DNA of 64,000 nt from assembly GCF_900205965.1 (NCBI RefSeq), contig NZ_OAOF01000023.1:1-64000 (forward strand), read 5' to 3'. The position numbers and the translations under genes were made by a program. Every line of letters begins with the position of its first letter. The first letter of the stretch is position 1. Below are positions 25,094-34,280 of this stretch, piece after piece. A model generated the notes under the pieces. That model was not told where the DNA came from, did not search any database, and saw only the letters and a list, made by a program, of their open reading frames with translations. This DNA is from Lacrimispora amygdalina (GTDB lineage Bacteria > Bacillota > Clostridia > Lachnospirales > Lachnospiraceae).

Positions 25094-27196
25094 TTAAGCA
25101 TCCATCCGGTCAACTTTTGATGCCCGTTCTTCAACTTCCTTCTTCTGCACATCTCCGGGAGCCAGCTCATAACGGCTGAACTCATATTCAAAAGTACCAA
25201 TCCCTCCTGTCATTGAACGAAGATCTGTATTATAGCCAAACAGCTCTGACATAGGTATATCAGCCTCTATAATCTGCTTTCCATGATGATTGGGATTCAT
25301 TCCCAGAACCCGTCCTCTTCTCCTGTTTAAATCTCCCATAACGTCTCCGGTAAATTTATCCGGTACTGTGACTTTTAATGATGCGATCGGCTCTAAAAGC
25401 ACAGGATTTGCATCCATAAAACCTTTTTTAAAGGCAAGCGTTGCAGCCATCTTAAATGCAAGCTCTGAGGAATCTACCGGGTGGTACGAACCATCGGTCA
25501 GTGTTGCCTTAATTCCTACAACGGGATACGCAGCAAGGGGGCCCTTTAGTACACATTCTGCAATTCCCTTTTCCACTGCAGGAAAATAATTTTTAGGAAC
25601 TGCCCCGCCGAATACCGTCTCTTCAAATATATATGGGGTTTCCAAATCTCCTGAGGGTTCAAAGGTCATCTTAACGTCACCAAACTGACCGTGTCCGCCG
25701 GACTGCTTTTTATATCTTCCCTGAACCTCCACACGTTTGCGTATGGTTTCCCGGAAGGCAAATTTAGGCTTGCTTAATTCAATCTCAACCTTGTAGCGGT
25801 TTAACAGCTTGCTGGTCACCACATCCAGCTGCTGGTCACCGATTGCGTAAAGAAGTGACTGATGGTTCTCCGTATCGTTGACTGCCTTTAATGTCCAGTC
25901 CTCTTCCATTAATTTCGCCAGCGCATTGGAAACCTTGTCATCATCCCCTTTCGTCTTGGTTTTGTAACGCATATACGTATAGGGGGTGGAGATCTCGGGC
26001 TTGTGATATACAATGGGTGCAGAACGAAGGGCTATGGTATCTCCGGTCTGTGTCACGTTAAGCTTTGATACTGCTCCGATGTCTCCGGCCTTTAATTCCG
26101 GCACTTCTATGGCTTCTTTCCCCCGCAGGAGATAAAGTTTACCGATCTTCTCTTCCGTATCTTTATTCACATTATAAATTGCCGAATCAGATTTCAGCGT
26201 TCCGGTACAGATTTTTAAAAGAGAATACTTTCCGATAAAGGGATCTACGATTGTTTTAAATACACGGGCAGACAACGATACGTGATCGTTGTATCTGGCT
26301 GTAAACCGTTCTCCCGTGGATACATCCACACCAATGCACTCATAGCGCTCCGGTGATGGAAAATACTTGTCAATTGCCTGCAAAACCATCTTTACCCCCT
26401 GGGCATTGATTCCGGATCCCAGCATGACCGGAACCATATTCCCCTGTATGACATGTTCCCGAAGTGCAGAAGAAATCTCTTCCTGGGTAAACTCATCGCC
26501 GGAGAAATAGCGTTCCATGTATTCCTCACTGATTTCAGCAACTGCCTCCATCAAAGCTTCTCTTGCAATGCCCAGATTCTTCTGGCTGTAATCAGGAATC
26601 TCACATTCCACATAATCACTGTTAACCGTAAAGCGCCGCCCTGCCATTTTTACTACATTCACGAATCCCACAAACTTTTCATTCTCTCTGATGGGAAGGT
26701 GGAACGGTGCTATTTTTCTTCCAAATTCTTTTTCCAGCTTTATCAGCAGCTCACGATAGCTGGCCTGATCATCATCCATATTGGTTACAAAAAACAATCT
26801 GGGAAGCTTGTACTTTTCACAAAGCTCCCATGCCTTTAACGTACCAACCTCAATTCCTGCCTTGCAGTTTACTACAATGACTGCAGCATCTGCCACACTG
26901 ATTGCTTCTTCAACCTCACCAACAAAATCAAAATAACCGGGAGTATCAAGTAAATTAATCTTGATCAGTCCTTCCTCTCCTTCATATTCCAACGGAATCA
27001 GGGAAGTGGAGATGGAAAACTGTCTCTTAATCTCTTCTTTGTCATAATCGCTGATGGTATTGCCATCGGAAATTTTTCCCATTCTGCTGATGGCTCCGGT
27101 CACTAACGCCATTGCTTCAGCAAGGGTAGATTTGCCGGCGCCCCCGTGCCCAAGTAAGGCGACGTTACGGATCTGTTTGGTTCCATACACGTTCAT
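25094..27196 (-). CDS. EF-G-like translational GTPase (paralogue)
   Basis: A 700-residue translation factor GTPase. The P-loop is GHGGAGKST near residue 17, switch II is DTPGYFDF, and NMDD takes the place of the usual NKMD. Domain II, a domain IV segment (GHGQFGDVKMTFEP) and a C-terminal domain V (LFGYNTDLRSMTGGIGTFEYEF) follow. The DTPGYFDF in place of DTPGHVDF and the NMDD variant separate it from canonical EF-G (the His normally needed for GTP hydrolysis is replaced by Tyr), so it is an EF-G2-type paralogue. The start is the ATG 7 nt after AGGAGG. It is not next to ribosomal genes. Confidence 0.9.
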   Translation of the reverse strand: MNVYGTKQIRNVALLGHGGAGKSTLAEAMALVTGAISRMGKISDGNTISDYDKEEIKRQFSISTSLIPLEYEGEEGLIKINLLDTPGYFDFVGEVEEAISVADAAVIVVNCKAGIEVGTLKAWELCEKYKLPRLFFVTNMDDDQASYRELLIKLEKEFGRKIAPFHLPIRENEKFVGFVNVVKMAGRRFTVNSDYVECEIPDYSQKNLGIAREALMEAVAEISEEYMERYFSGDEFTQEEISSALREHVIQGNMVPVMLGSGINAQGVKMVLQAIDKYFPSPERYECIGVDVSTGERFTARYNDHVSLSARVFKTIVDPFIGKYSLLKICTGTLKSDSAIYNVNKDTEEKIGKLYLLRGKEAIEVPELKAGDIGAVSKLNVTQTGDTIALRSAPIVYHKPEISTPYTYMRYKTKTKGDDDKVSNALAKLMEEDWTLKAVNDTENHQSLLYAIGDQQLDVVTSKLLNRYKVEIELSKPKFAFRETIRKRVEVQGRYKKQSGGHGQFGDVKMTFEPSGDLETPYIFEETVFGGAVPKNYFPAVEKGIAECVLKGPLAAYPVVGIKATLTDGSYHPVDSSELAFKMAATLAFKKGFMDANPVLLEPIASLKVTVPDKFTGDVMGDLNRRRGRVLGMNPNHHGKQIIEADIPMSELFGYNTDLRSMTGGIGTFEYEFSRYELAPGDVQKKEVEERASKVDRMDA

Positions 27197-27321
27197 AAAC
27201 ATTCCTCCTGTTCGGTATATAAGTCTATAATCACATTTTACTAAAAATGTCTTATAATTGCAAGCAAAAGGTACAATTTGCACAAATATTTTTCGACATT
27301 TTTCTATATTTTGATAAAAGA

Positions 27322-27342
27322 AAGGAAGGCTTCCGCCTCCCT
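27322..27342 (-). terminator. Terminator of the kinase-acyltransferase operon
   Basis: On the minus strand: a short stem (GGAGGC / GCCTTCC, GGAA loop) with a T-rich tail (CTTTCTTTT), 50 nt after the kinase stop codon. Confidence 0.55.
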
Positions 27343-27392
27343 TATGGTCAATTTTTTCTAAAATTGTTATTTATATGCCCAAATCCAACATT

Positions 27393-28313
27393 TCAGCATA
27401 TATAATCTTTCTTCTGAACAGCCTGAAGTGCCGCATCCAGAGCGGTTATTTGCGGGATGTCCATACGCATACCAGGCAGCTCTGCATGGACTTTACCTTT
27501 CACCATTTCACGGAGAATGTGGTTTTTCACCAGAAGACTTCCCCATAGCCAGAGGTCTGCTCCTTCTCTGTTCATTTTAGCCGCTGTGTCACGGATCAGC
27601 CCCCATAAGGCATCTGCACATTCCTGGTGAATCCCTATGGCTGTCACATCTCCTGATGCTGCGGCCTGATAGGCGAGAAGGGAAAACCGGGCTATCTGAG
27701 ACTTCTCCATCAGATTGTCATTGATATAATCATCGATCTTTCCCAGTGAATCCAGCCCTGTCGTCTTAAGAAATAAAGGCGTAAGCACCGGACTTTTACT
27801 TCGTCCGGATAATTCACTGCCAACTGTTTTTAAGACCTTCAGTCCCATGTCAAAACCACTGCCTTCATCGCTTACTATATGATTCCAGCCGCCTGTCCTG
27901 TGTGTGATCCCCGTCTCATCTCTGCCAAAGCAGACTGATCCCGTTCCCGATACTAAAACCAGAGCCGGAAGTCTGGTCTGATAAAGAAACACCTCACAGT
28001 CATTGACTACCATCAGGTAATCCGGTAAAAACCCCATTTCCTCAAAAATGGATCTGCATTCCTGCTCATCAGAAGGGGAATCAATGCCGCTTGCAGCCAC
28101 ACAGATCCCCCTGCAGCTGCCTGGGGTAAGATTCTGTTTCAGAAGTGCCGGGAGCACCAGATCACGGTAGCGCAGCCGGCTCTTTACCGCACCGTCTGTG
28201 TTAAAGCTGCAGCCGGGAGCAGTAAATTCTCCCAGCACTTTTCCTGACAGATCACAGATTTTTAGTCTTCCGCTTGTTCCGCCTACGTCCAGTCCCGCAT
28301 AGTACTCTTTCAT
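27393..28313 (-). CDS. BadF/BadG/BcrA/BcrD ATPase family sugar kinase (NAGK-like)
   Basis: A 306-residue ASKHA-fold kinase. Phosphate-1 motif is LDVGGTSGRLKICDL at residues 6-20; the second domain has VLVSGTGSVCFG and GGWNHIVSDEGSGFDMGL, the arrangement seen in N-acetylglucosamine kinases of this family. It probably phosphorylates an amino sugar or related substrate; the exact one cannot be read. It is the last gene of a three-gene operon, overlapping the acyltransferase gene by 4 nt (ATGA). Its partners suggest a dedicated carbohydrate pathway. Confidence 0.82.
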   Translation of the reverse strand: MKEYYAGLDVGGTSGRLKICDLSGKVLGEFTAPGCSFNTDGAVKSRLRYRDLVLPALLKQNLTPGSCRGICVAASGIDSPSDEQECRSIFEEMGFLPDYLMVVNDCEVFLYQTRLPALVLVSGTGSVCFGRDETGITHRTGGWNHIVSDEGSGFDMGLKVLKTVGSELSGRSKSPVLTPLFLKTTGLDSLGKIDDYINDNLMEKSQIARFSLLAYQAAASGDVTAIGIHQECADALWGLIRDTAAKMNREGADLWLWGSLLVKNHILREMVKGKVHAELPGMRMDIPQITALDAALQAVQKKDYIC

Positions 28314-29404
28314 AAACCAGTATTCCTCCCAGTTGTGTTGTCATTCCATGGCATAAAACCTGCTGTGGTAAACATCTCATTGCCCTCTGAAAGATACTTT
28401 TTCAGTGCTGACTGCAGAGATGTTGTACAGGGAAACTGTAAAAGTTTATCCATGGTAAAATCAAAACCCATGACCCGTTCCAGTATCTGTGGCCGGTCTG
28501 CCATAACCGGAATTTTATAAAACCGGTGCATAAAGTTAACCACCCGGCTGGTCTGCGGCAGAATAAGCTCCAGATGCGGGTCCAGCATCCAGCTTTCACA
28601 GATAAGAATGGAATTCTCATAATAGCTCTTTGCAGCATGGAGAGAGGCGTCAATGCTGTCGGGAGACAAATCTGCACCTTCAGGAATATGAACGGCAACC
28701 GCCTCTTCTCCAGGAACAAGCTTCACCTCCCAATTCTCAAGACAATACGAAGCTTTTTCTTCCACATTCAGAGTTCCCCGTTTTAAATCCGCACAATACC
28801 CGTGAAGGTTCCCCTCCCGGTACTCTAACTCCGTTTTTACTATACTCACCGATTTTCTTGCATTTGTACCTGCGAAATAGCCATCCTGATCTGCCACAAG
28901 ATCCGGATATGCCATTGCCTGCAGCTTCCCGGACTGTCTGTTTTCCAGGACCAGAAACGGGAATTCATATGTCACTTTTTCAAACTGCAGGCTGCCGAAT
29001 CTTTGTACCTTTCCAGCCAGCGAACGAAACACCCATTCAATCCGGTCAAGCCCCACCTGCCCCTGATGATATTTCCTGTAAGACTGAATCCAGATTTCAA
29101 TGTCTCTTAAAGATTCCATAATCACCGTATCAGGAATGCCCTGTTTCTTTAAATCTTTTAACAGTTCCGGTAACATCCAGTCTATATAGACAATGGGCAG
29201 CAAATAACAATCTAAGTGAAGGAGCCTGGCATGCATGATTCCAAACCTTACGGCTTCAGCCGCTCCCTCAGGATCTTTTTCTGTCAGCAGAAGCTCCCTG
29301 CATCTGCTGTAATTTCTTATAAAATAAGGTTGTCTCTCATAGACGGCGGAAGAAGCCGCAACCGCCGCCCGGGTTTCTTTCCTAAATATACTGTGTTCTG
29401 TCAT
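28310..29404 (-). CDS. Acyltransferase-domain protein (GNAT N/C type)
   Basis: A 364-residue protein with a helical N-terminal domain (about 1-130, LLHLDCYLLPIVYIDWMLP) and a C-terminal GNAT-like half. The stretch EAVAVHIPEGADLSPDSIDAS, with ICESWMLDPHLELILPQTSRV, matches the GNAT_C pattern of two-domain acyltransferases (NAT_N/GNAT_C). It overlaps the preceding 812-residue gene by 23 nt and the kinase by 4 nt, so the three are strongly coupled. No strong ribosome site is seen. The acyl donor and acceptor are unknown; an amino-sugar acceptor would fit the kinase. Confidence 0.72.
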   Translation of the reverse strand: MTEHSIFRKETRAAVAASSAVYERQPYFIRNYSRCRELLLTEKDPEGAAEAVRFGIMHARLLHLDCYLLPIVYIDWMLPELLKDLKKQGIPDTVIMESLRDIEIWIQSYRKYHQGQVGLDRIEWVFRSLAGKVQRFGSLQFEKVTYEFPFLVLENRQSGKLQAMAYPDLVADQDGYFAGTNARKSVSIVKTELEYREGNLHGYCADLKRGTLNVEEKASYCLENWEVKLVPGEEAVAVHIPEGADLSPDSIDASLHAAKSYYENSILICESWMLDPHLELILPQTSRVVNFMHRFYKIPVMADRPQILERVMGFDFTMDKLLQFPCTTSLQSALKKYLSEGNEMFTTAGFMPWNDNTTGRNTGL

Positions 29405-31820
29405 TGTTATTTGTAAATCTCACTTTTAATGGTCCTGCTGTCAGAATACGCTGTTGTGCATCAAAATTGGGATGAAGGTCCTTTGCATAAGCAGTAAATT
29501 CTTCCAGGCTCTTAAAATCCTGACGGCCTGCACATACACAGAAGTAAGCGATGTCATCTCCATAGGTTCTGTATTCGCATTCAAACAGCTGGTCATCAAC
29601 GGGTTCCAACATACCGCTGCACCATAGCGCGGCAAATCCATCTGCCTTCCTGCCAGACAGCCAGTGATCTGAAATTATCGTCTCCGAAAACTTTGGCGCC
29701 GGGAAATAAGCATGTGTAAAATGTATCGGGTGCTCCTCTGGAATGTGATAGACGGCACCCAGGAAATTTTCTTCCTGAGCCAGCGAAGGCATGACTCCAT
29801 TTCCATACCAGTAACCAGGTCTCATGGAGCTGGAATCACAGGTTCCGCCTGGGTGATTTGTAAAGAGATCTGTTTCTTTATCAAGAGCAGCATACCACAT
29901 ATGCTGCTGATAGCCATAGACTCCAGGCTCAAAACAGGTGGTTCCATGAAACCGTTCATTCAGCGATTTGGTGTATTCACAGGTGGAAGTATCTGAATCC
30001 GGATCCAGAGTAAGATTTCTCCACCGTTTAAATTCCTCATCCTGTCTGGGGGACTGAACGGAAGTCATACAATATGCAGGTGTTTTTTTCAATCTGATGA
30101 GAGCATTTCCAGTGGAGTATGCCTTATCAGCCGGCTCCTTCATCAGAACTGTTAAATCTTTTGGCAGCTGGTAGCTGCTGCTTGCATAAAAGCCAAGCCA
30201 GCCCTCCCCATAGGAATAAGGTACTTCCGGATTTATTAAGTTCATCAGCGCCTGTGCACCCTGCTCAAACGGGTGAACCACTTCCCTGTAAACCCGTCCC
30301 ATGGGGGCAATGACAACGCCGTCAAAGGTATGGCGGCACAGCATTTCAAGGAGCCGGTCGGTAATTTTTACGGCACGCCGGGAAATGACATCTTCTGAAA
30401 AATCAATTACATTTAACAGCGCTGCAAATGTAACGCACATATATACTGTACTTAAAAATTCTTCAAATCCATGCTCCTCCACATCAGCCAGCCAGGCTTT
30501 AACTTTGCTTCTTCCTTCTATAAAAAGCTCTCTGCCGGTCATGTCAGCACGGGGGAAATATTCTTCCGGATACATCTCTCCTGCATTCATCGCACAGGTA
30601 TAGAACATGAGGGAGTGATTTTCACTCCAGAAACACATGGCATCAGACCCTTTCTGGTCCATCCAGTAACGCCAGTTTAAAAGAACCTCTTTCGCCCGTT
30701 TTGCCAAATCCTCATTCACCGGATAATTCTTCAGATACCTTATAAGACCGCATACCAGGAAATCAGAACAGTCATATCTGCTTTCAATCTGGTCAAGTGT
30801 TTCATAAAGAAGCTCTGTATCCCGTTCTCCATCCACGCCAAGAAATTTTCTTGCAAGTATATTGGAGATGGAAAAGCCGAATTTATCCCCTCTGGATAAG
30901 CCTTCTGCTTCCCCAATCCTGCGAAAAATAGCTTTTTTATTTTCTTCAAAGTCTATGATTCCAGAGTATTCCGGCTTCTGTGCCAGGATATTTTCCACCT
31001 TTCTTGTGAGGGTACCGTGCTGGTTCTTAACGCTCACTAAGATCACACCTGGTTTTTCTTCATCCAGTTCCACCCGGGTTTTGCCGCTGATCTCATGCCA
31101 TTCCTTACGGATATTTACCTGGGCAAAATCCGGACTCTGACTGTCATACCCCAGATACGTTTCGTCTGGAGCACTCCCCTGGTAAGTCATAACTGAATTT
31201 TTAATCTTAACGGAAGCAAGCCACTGTTCGATCCGGACCAGTTCCTCCGTCTGCTTCTCATCAGGCAGTACAACACAAATGTCCTCTGTATGATCCATGA
31301 ACTGAATGCCGAATAATGTTCTGGTATCTCTGACCCCCAGTGTCTGGAGGCTGACATAGATTTGATTCTTCCCTTTTTTTAACCGGAGCTCCATTTTCTT
31401 CTTTTGTATGGGCTTATAAACCGGCGTATCCATACGGCACGCCAATTCCCCATTGCACCAGACATCCACAGCTGCATAAGACCATACAACAGCTTCTGCC
31501 GTCAAATCCTCCTCAACCAGAATTTGGGTCACTGCATCAAGCTCCACTTTCTTAAGGGTGGAATAAAATGTACTTTCATCTACAAACCAGTTTCCATAAT
31601 GGTAATAATACTTCCATGGCATTTGAAGTCTGCTGTTTTGTCCAAGAACTATTGGTCCTCTGGGGCATGTTCTGCTTAAATCAGCTACCAGAGATCTTAA
31701 ATGCTGTTCATATCGCAGCTGGTTCTCGTCTGTTTCATCGTTAACAAAATCCATCTCTTTTGGACCGGAAATGAGATAATTGGTAAGAAATCCGGTTTTG
31801 TTTAATTGTAATTTTTCCAT
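29382..31820 (-). CDS. Large uncharacterised protein, probable carbohydrate-active enzyme
   Basis: An 812-residue soluble protein without a signal peptide. The N-terminal third looks beta-rich (about 50-220: IVLGQNSRLQMPWKYYYHYG, then AVDVWCNGELACRMDTP, like a carbohydrate-binding or jelly-roll part). A helical middle (about 300-520) contains YDCSDFLVCGLIRYLKNYP and resembles an (alpha/alpha)-toroid, and a beta-rich C-terminal part follows from about 560. This arrangement resembles polysaccharide lyases or heparinase-like hydrolases but no catalytic motif is recognised. It opens the operon with the acyltransferase and kinase, so an intracellular role on an oligosaccharide is likely. Confidence 0.55.
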   Translation of the reverse strand: MEKLQLNKTGFLTNYLISGPKEMDFVNDETDENQLRYEQHLRSLVADLSRTCPRGPIVLGQNSRLQMPWKYYYHYGNWFVDESTFYSTLKKVELDAVTQILVEEDLTAEAVVWSYAAVDVWCNGELACRMDTPVYKPIQKKKMELRLKKGKNQIYVSLQTLGVRDTRTLFGIQFMDHTEDICVVLPDEKQTEELVRIEQWLASVKIKNSVMTYQGSAPDETYLGYDSQSPDFAQVNIRKEWHEISGKTRVELDEEKPGVILVSVKNQHGTLTRKVENILAQKPEYSGIIDFEENKKAIFRRIGEAEGLSRGDKFGFSISNILARKFLGVDGERDTELLYETLDQIESRYDCSDFLVCGLIRYLKNYPVNEDLAKRAKEVLLNWRYWMDQKGSDAMCFWSENHSLMFYTCAMNAGEMYPEEYFPRADMTGRELFIEGRSKVKAWLADVEEHGFEEFLSTVYMCVTFAALLNVIDFSEDVISRRAVKITDRLLEMLCRHTFDGVVIAPMGRVYREVVHPFEQGAQALMNLINPEVPYSYGEGWLGFYASSSYQLPKDLTVLMKEPADKAYSTGNALIRLKKTPAYCMTSVQSPRQDEEFKRWRNLTLDPDSDTSTCEYTKSLNERFHGTTCFEPGVYGYQQHMWYAALDKETDLFTNHPGGTCDSSSMRPGYWYGNGVMPSLAQEENFLGAVYHIPEEHPIHFTHAYFPAPKFSETIISDHWLSGRKADGFAALWCSGMLEPVDDQLFECEYRTYGDDIAYFCVCAGRQDFKSLEEFTAYAKDLHPNFDAQQRILTAGPLKVRFTNNNDRTQYI

Positions 31821-31836
31821 TGTCTTATCCTTTACC

Positions 31837-31852
31837 GCGCCAATATTGGTGC
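31837..31852. promoter_or_regulatory. Operator-like palindrome upstream of the carbohydrate operon
   Basis: GCGCCAATATTGGTGC, a 16-bp inverted repeat with one mismatched pair. It lies 17-32 nt upstream of the first start codon of the operon, in its 5' leader, so a repressor could block transcription there. No regulator gene is adjacent. Confidence 0.45.
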
Positions 31853-32091
31853 ATATTATTAGTATTTTGCCTCATACTGTTATTTTAAATAATTTTGCAA
31901 AAAAATTATATGGCATTTTCCATGTTTCATGTAACTTTTTTTATTATTCTTCTCATTCATACAGAAGTTCTACACAAAAAGAGAGCTGAGGGGACTGCTG
32001 TTTCCGCCGATTTTACCATCTGTAAAGTTGCCATGCGGGTTCCTTTTAGCAACTTTTACTTTAAAGTGTCAAAGTTTAACGTGTAAAAGCG

Positions 32092-32120
32092 TTGACAACT
32101 TTCATACTATCCATTACAAT
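32092..32120 (+). promoter_or_regulatory. Promoter of the aroF-tyrA-aroA operon
   Basis: TTGACA, a 17-nt spacer, then TACAAT, about 38 nt before the aroF start codon. No T-box or attenuator is visible in the short leader. Confidence 0.8.
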
Positions 32121-32158
32121 GGGGATTAATCATTTGTTGGAAAAGAGGGAAAAGAGAT

Positions 32159-33178
32159 ATGACAATTATTATGAAACCGAATGCTTCTCCAGAAGCTGTG
32201 AGTAAAGTAAGGCAATTTATTGAATCCAGCGGACTGACCGCTCATTTATCAGAAGGAACCCAGGTAACAATTGTAGGTGTTGTAGGTGATAAAACAAAAA
32301 TTCAGGGTGCGAATATTGAGATGATGGATGGTGTAGATAAAATAGTTGCAGTAACAGAGAGTTACAAGGTTGTGAACAAAAAGTTTCACCCGGAAGATTC
32401 AGTCATCACCGTAGGCAAAACGAAAATCGGTCCGGGACATCTTACCATGATGGCTGGTCCCTGTGCCATTGAAAACCATGATATGCTGTTAGAAACTGCT
32501 TATGCGGTGAAAAAAGCTGGTGCCCAGTTCTTAAGAGGCGGTGCTTATAAACCAAGAACTTCCCCCTATGCTTTTCAGGGACTGGAGGAAGAAGGGTTGC
32601 AGTACATGAAAGAAGCCAGAGAAGCTACCGGACTGAATGTGGTTTGTGAGGTAACCAGCCTGCGTGCACTGGAAACTGCAGTAAAATATGTTGATATGAT
32701 CCAGATTGGCGCAAGAAACATGCAGAATTTTGAGCTTTTAAAAGAAGCAGGTAAAGCAGGAATTCCAGTTCTTTTAAAAAGAGGTCTTTGTGCTACCATC
32801 GATGAATGGTTAAACGCAGCAGAATACATCGCTTCCGAAGGGAATCCTAACATTGTTCTTTGTGAAAGAGGAATCCGCACATATGAAACTGCAACAAGAA
32901 ACACCCTGGACATCAGCGCGATTCCGGTTATACGCTCAAAGAGCCATCTCCCGGTTATCGTAGACCCCAGTCATGCGACCGGAGTCAGAGCTTACATTGA
33001 ACCTATCTCAAAGGCAGCCCTTGCCGTAGGTGCAGACGGTTTAATCGTGGAAGTTCATCCCTGTCCTTCCTGCGCATTATCCGACGGTCCCCAGTCTCTT
33101 ACCTTTGAGCAGTTTGAGCAGTTAACCAGGCAGTTACAGCCTTACGCAGAACTTTCAGGGAGGGTTTTAGATGAATGA
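32159..33178 (+). CDS. aroF: 3-Deoxy-7-phosphoheptulonate synthase (AroA-beta type)
   Basis: First step of the shikimate pathway: phosphoenolpyruvate plus erythrose 4-phosphate to DAHP. 339 residues: an N-terminal ferredoxin-like regulatory domain (1 to about 70) and the barrel. Seen are MAGPCAIENHDML, LRGGAYKPRTSPYAFQGL, IQIGARNMQNFELLKE, LLKRG and PVIVDPSHATG, with the metal-binding Cys of GPCAIE. It begins the operon, with the start after AGAGGGAAAAG. It overlaps tyrA by 8 nt. The N-terminal domain suggests feedback control, probably by an aromatic amino acid or chorismate/prephenate. Confidence 0.97.
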   Translation: MTIIMKPNASPEAVSKVRQFIESSGLTAHLSEGTQVTIVGVVGDKTKIQGANIEMMDGVDKIVAVTESYKVVNKKFHPEDSVITVGKTKIGPGHLTMMAGPCAIENHDMLLETAYAVKKAGAQFLRGGAYKPRTSPYAFQGLEEEGLQYMKEAREATGLNVVCEVTSLRALETAVKYVDMIQIGARNMQNFELLKEAGKAGIPVLLKRGLCATIDEWLNAAEYIASEGNPNIVLCERGIRTYETATRNTLDISAIPVIRSKSHLPVIVDPSHATGVRAYIEPISKAALAVGADGLIVEVHPCPSCALSDGPQSLTFEQFEQLTRQLQPYAELSGRVLDE

Positions 33179-34268
33179 TGCCGTAGTAGCCTTTATCGGG
33201 CTTGGTCTGATCGGGGGCTCCATCGCCCGGGGGATCAAGCGTGAAACACCTGAAACTAAAATCATGGCTTATATGAGAACCCGCTCCAGGCTGATTGAGG
33301 CCAAAGAGGATGGCATCGTCGATGTGATTCTGGACGGAATTGGAAAAGAGCTGTTAGAATGTGACCTCATATTTCTTTGTACACCCGTGGAATACAATGC
33401 AGAGTATCTAAGTAAAATCCAGCCTTTTTTAAAACCAGGAGCCATTGTTACCGATGTGGGAAGCACCAAAACGGACATCCATGAGGCCGTAATCCGCCTT
33501 GACATGGAATCCTGTTTTGTGGGTGGGCACCCTATGGCAGGTTCTGAAAAAACAGGCTATGAAAATTCCACCGACCATCTGCTGGAGAATGCTTATTATA
33601 TTATAACACCTACAGCCAAAACTACTCAGGATCATACAAAACGTCTGGTCCGTATTGCAGAAATGATCGGTTCCATCCCCATTGTTCTGGATTATCACGA
33701 GCACGATTTTGTGACAGCTGCAGTCAGTCATCTGCCCCATATCGTTGCTTCCAGTCTGGTTAATTTAGTAAAGGATTCTGACAGTCAGCAGGGTCTGATG
33801 AAAAGGCTGGCAGCCGGAGGATTTAAGGATATTACACGTATCGCCTCCTCCTCGCCGGAAATGTGGGAACAGATCTGTATGACAAACCAGCAAAACCTTT
33901 CTATTATATTAGAGCGGTATATCACATCCTTAAATCAGATTTTAGATCAGTTAAACCAGAAAAACGGCAGTTATATCAACCAGCTCTTTGAAACCTCCAG
34001 GAATTACCGGAATACCTTTTCGGAACGGACTACCGGCCCTATAGCACCGGAATATTCTTTCACAGTAGATATGGCCGATGAAGTTGGTGCCATATCTACC
34101 CTGTCCGTAATTCTCGCCTCCAAGGGTATCAGTATCCGCAATATTGGGATCAATCATAACCGGGAGCATGGAGAAGGTGCCCTGCGCATCGCATTTTACG
34201 ATAAGGAAACCATGGATCATGCCTGGAAGCAGCTGGAAAGCTATCATTATGAATTAATATCCAATTAA
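33171..34268 (+). CDS. tyrA: Prephenate dehydrogenase
   Basis: NAD-dependent oxidation of prephenate to 4-hydroxyphenylpyruvate for tyrosine synthesis. 365 residues. Rossmann motif GLGLIGGSIARGIK at residues 11-24; CTPVEYNAEYL; TDVGSTKTDIH; GGHPMAGSEKTGYENS; the helical C-terminal domain and an ACT-like regulatory domain at the end (about 292-362, FTVDMADEVGAISTLSVIL). The 8-nt overlap with aroF indicates translational coupling. Confidence 0.96.
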   Translation: MNDAVVAFIGLGLIGGSIARGIKRETPETKIMAYMRTRSRLIEAKEDGIVDVILDGIGKELLECDLIFLCTPVEYNAEYLSKIQPFLKPGAIVTDVGSTKTDIHEAVIRLDMESCFVGGHPMAGSEKTGYENSTDHLLENAYYIITPTAKTTQDHTKRLVRIAEMIGSIPIVLDYHEHDFVTAAVSHLPHIVASSLVNLVKDSDSQQGLMKRLAAGGFKDITRIASSSPEMWEQICMTNQQNLSIILERYITSLNQILDQLNQKNGSYINQLFETSRNYRNTFSERTTGPIAPEYSFTVDMADEVGAISTLSVILASKGISIRNIGINHNREHGEGALRIAFYDKETMDHAWKQLESYHYELISN

Positions 34269-34280
34269 GAGAGGTATCTT

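Larger units (their letters stand above)
31821..32158. other. Divergent intergenic region
   Basis: 338 nt between the carbohydrate operon and aroF. It contains an operator-like palindrome near the carbohydrate operon start, an AT-rich middle without a gene, and the aroF promoter. A perfect 10-bp palindrome (ACTTTAAAGT) lies about 25 nt upstream of the aroF -35 box. Confidence 0.6.
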
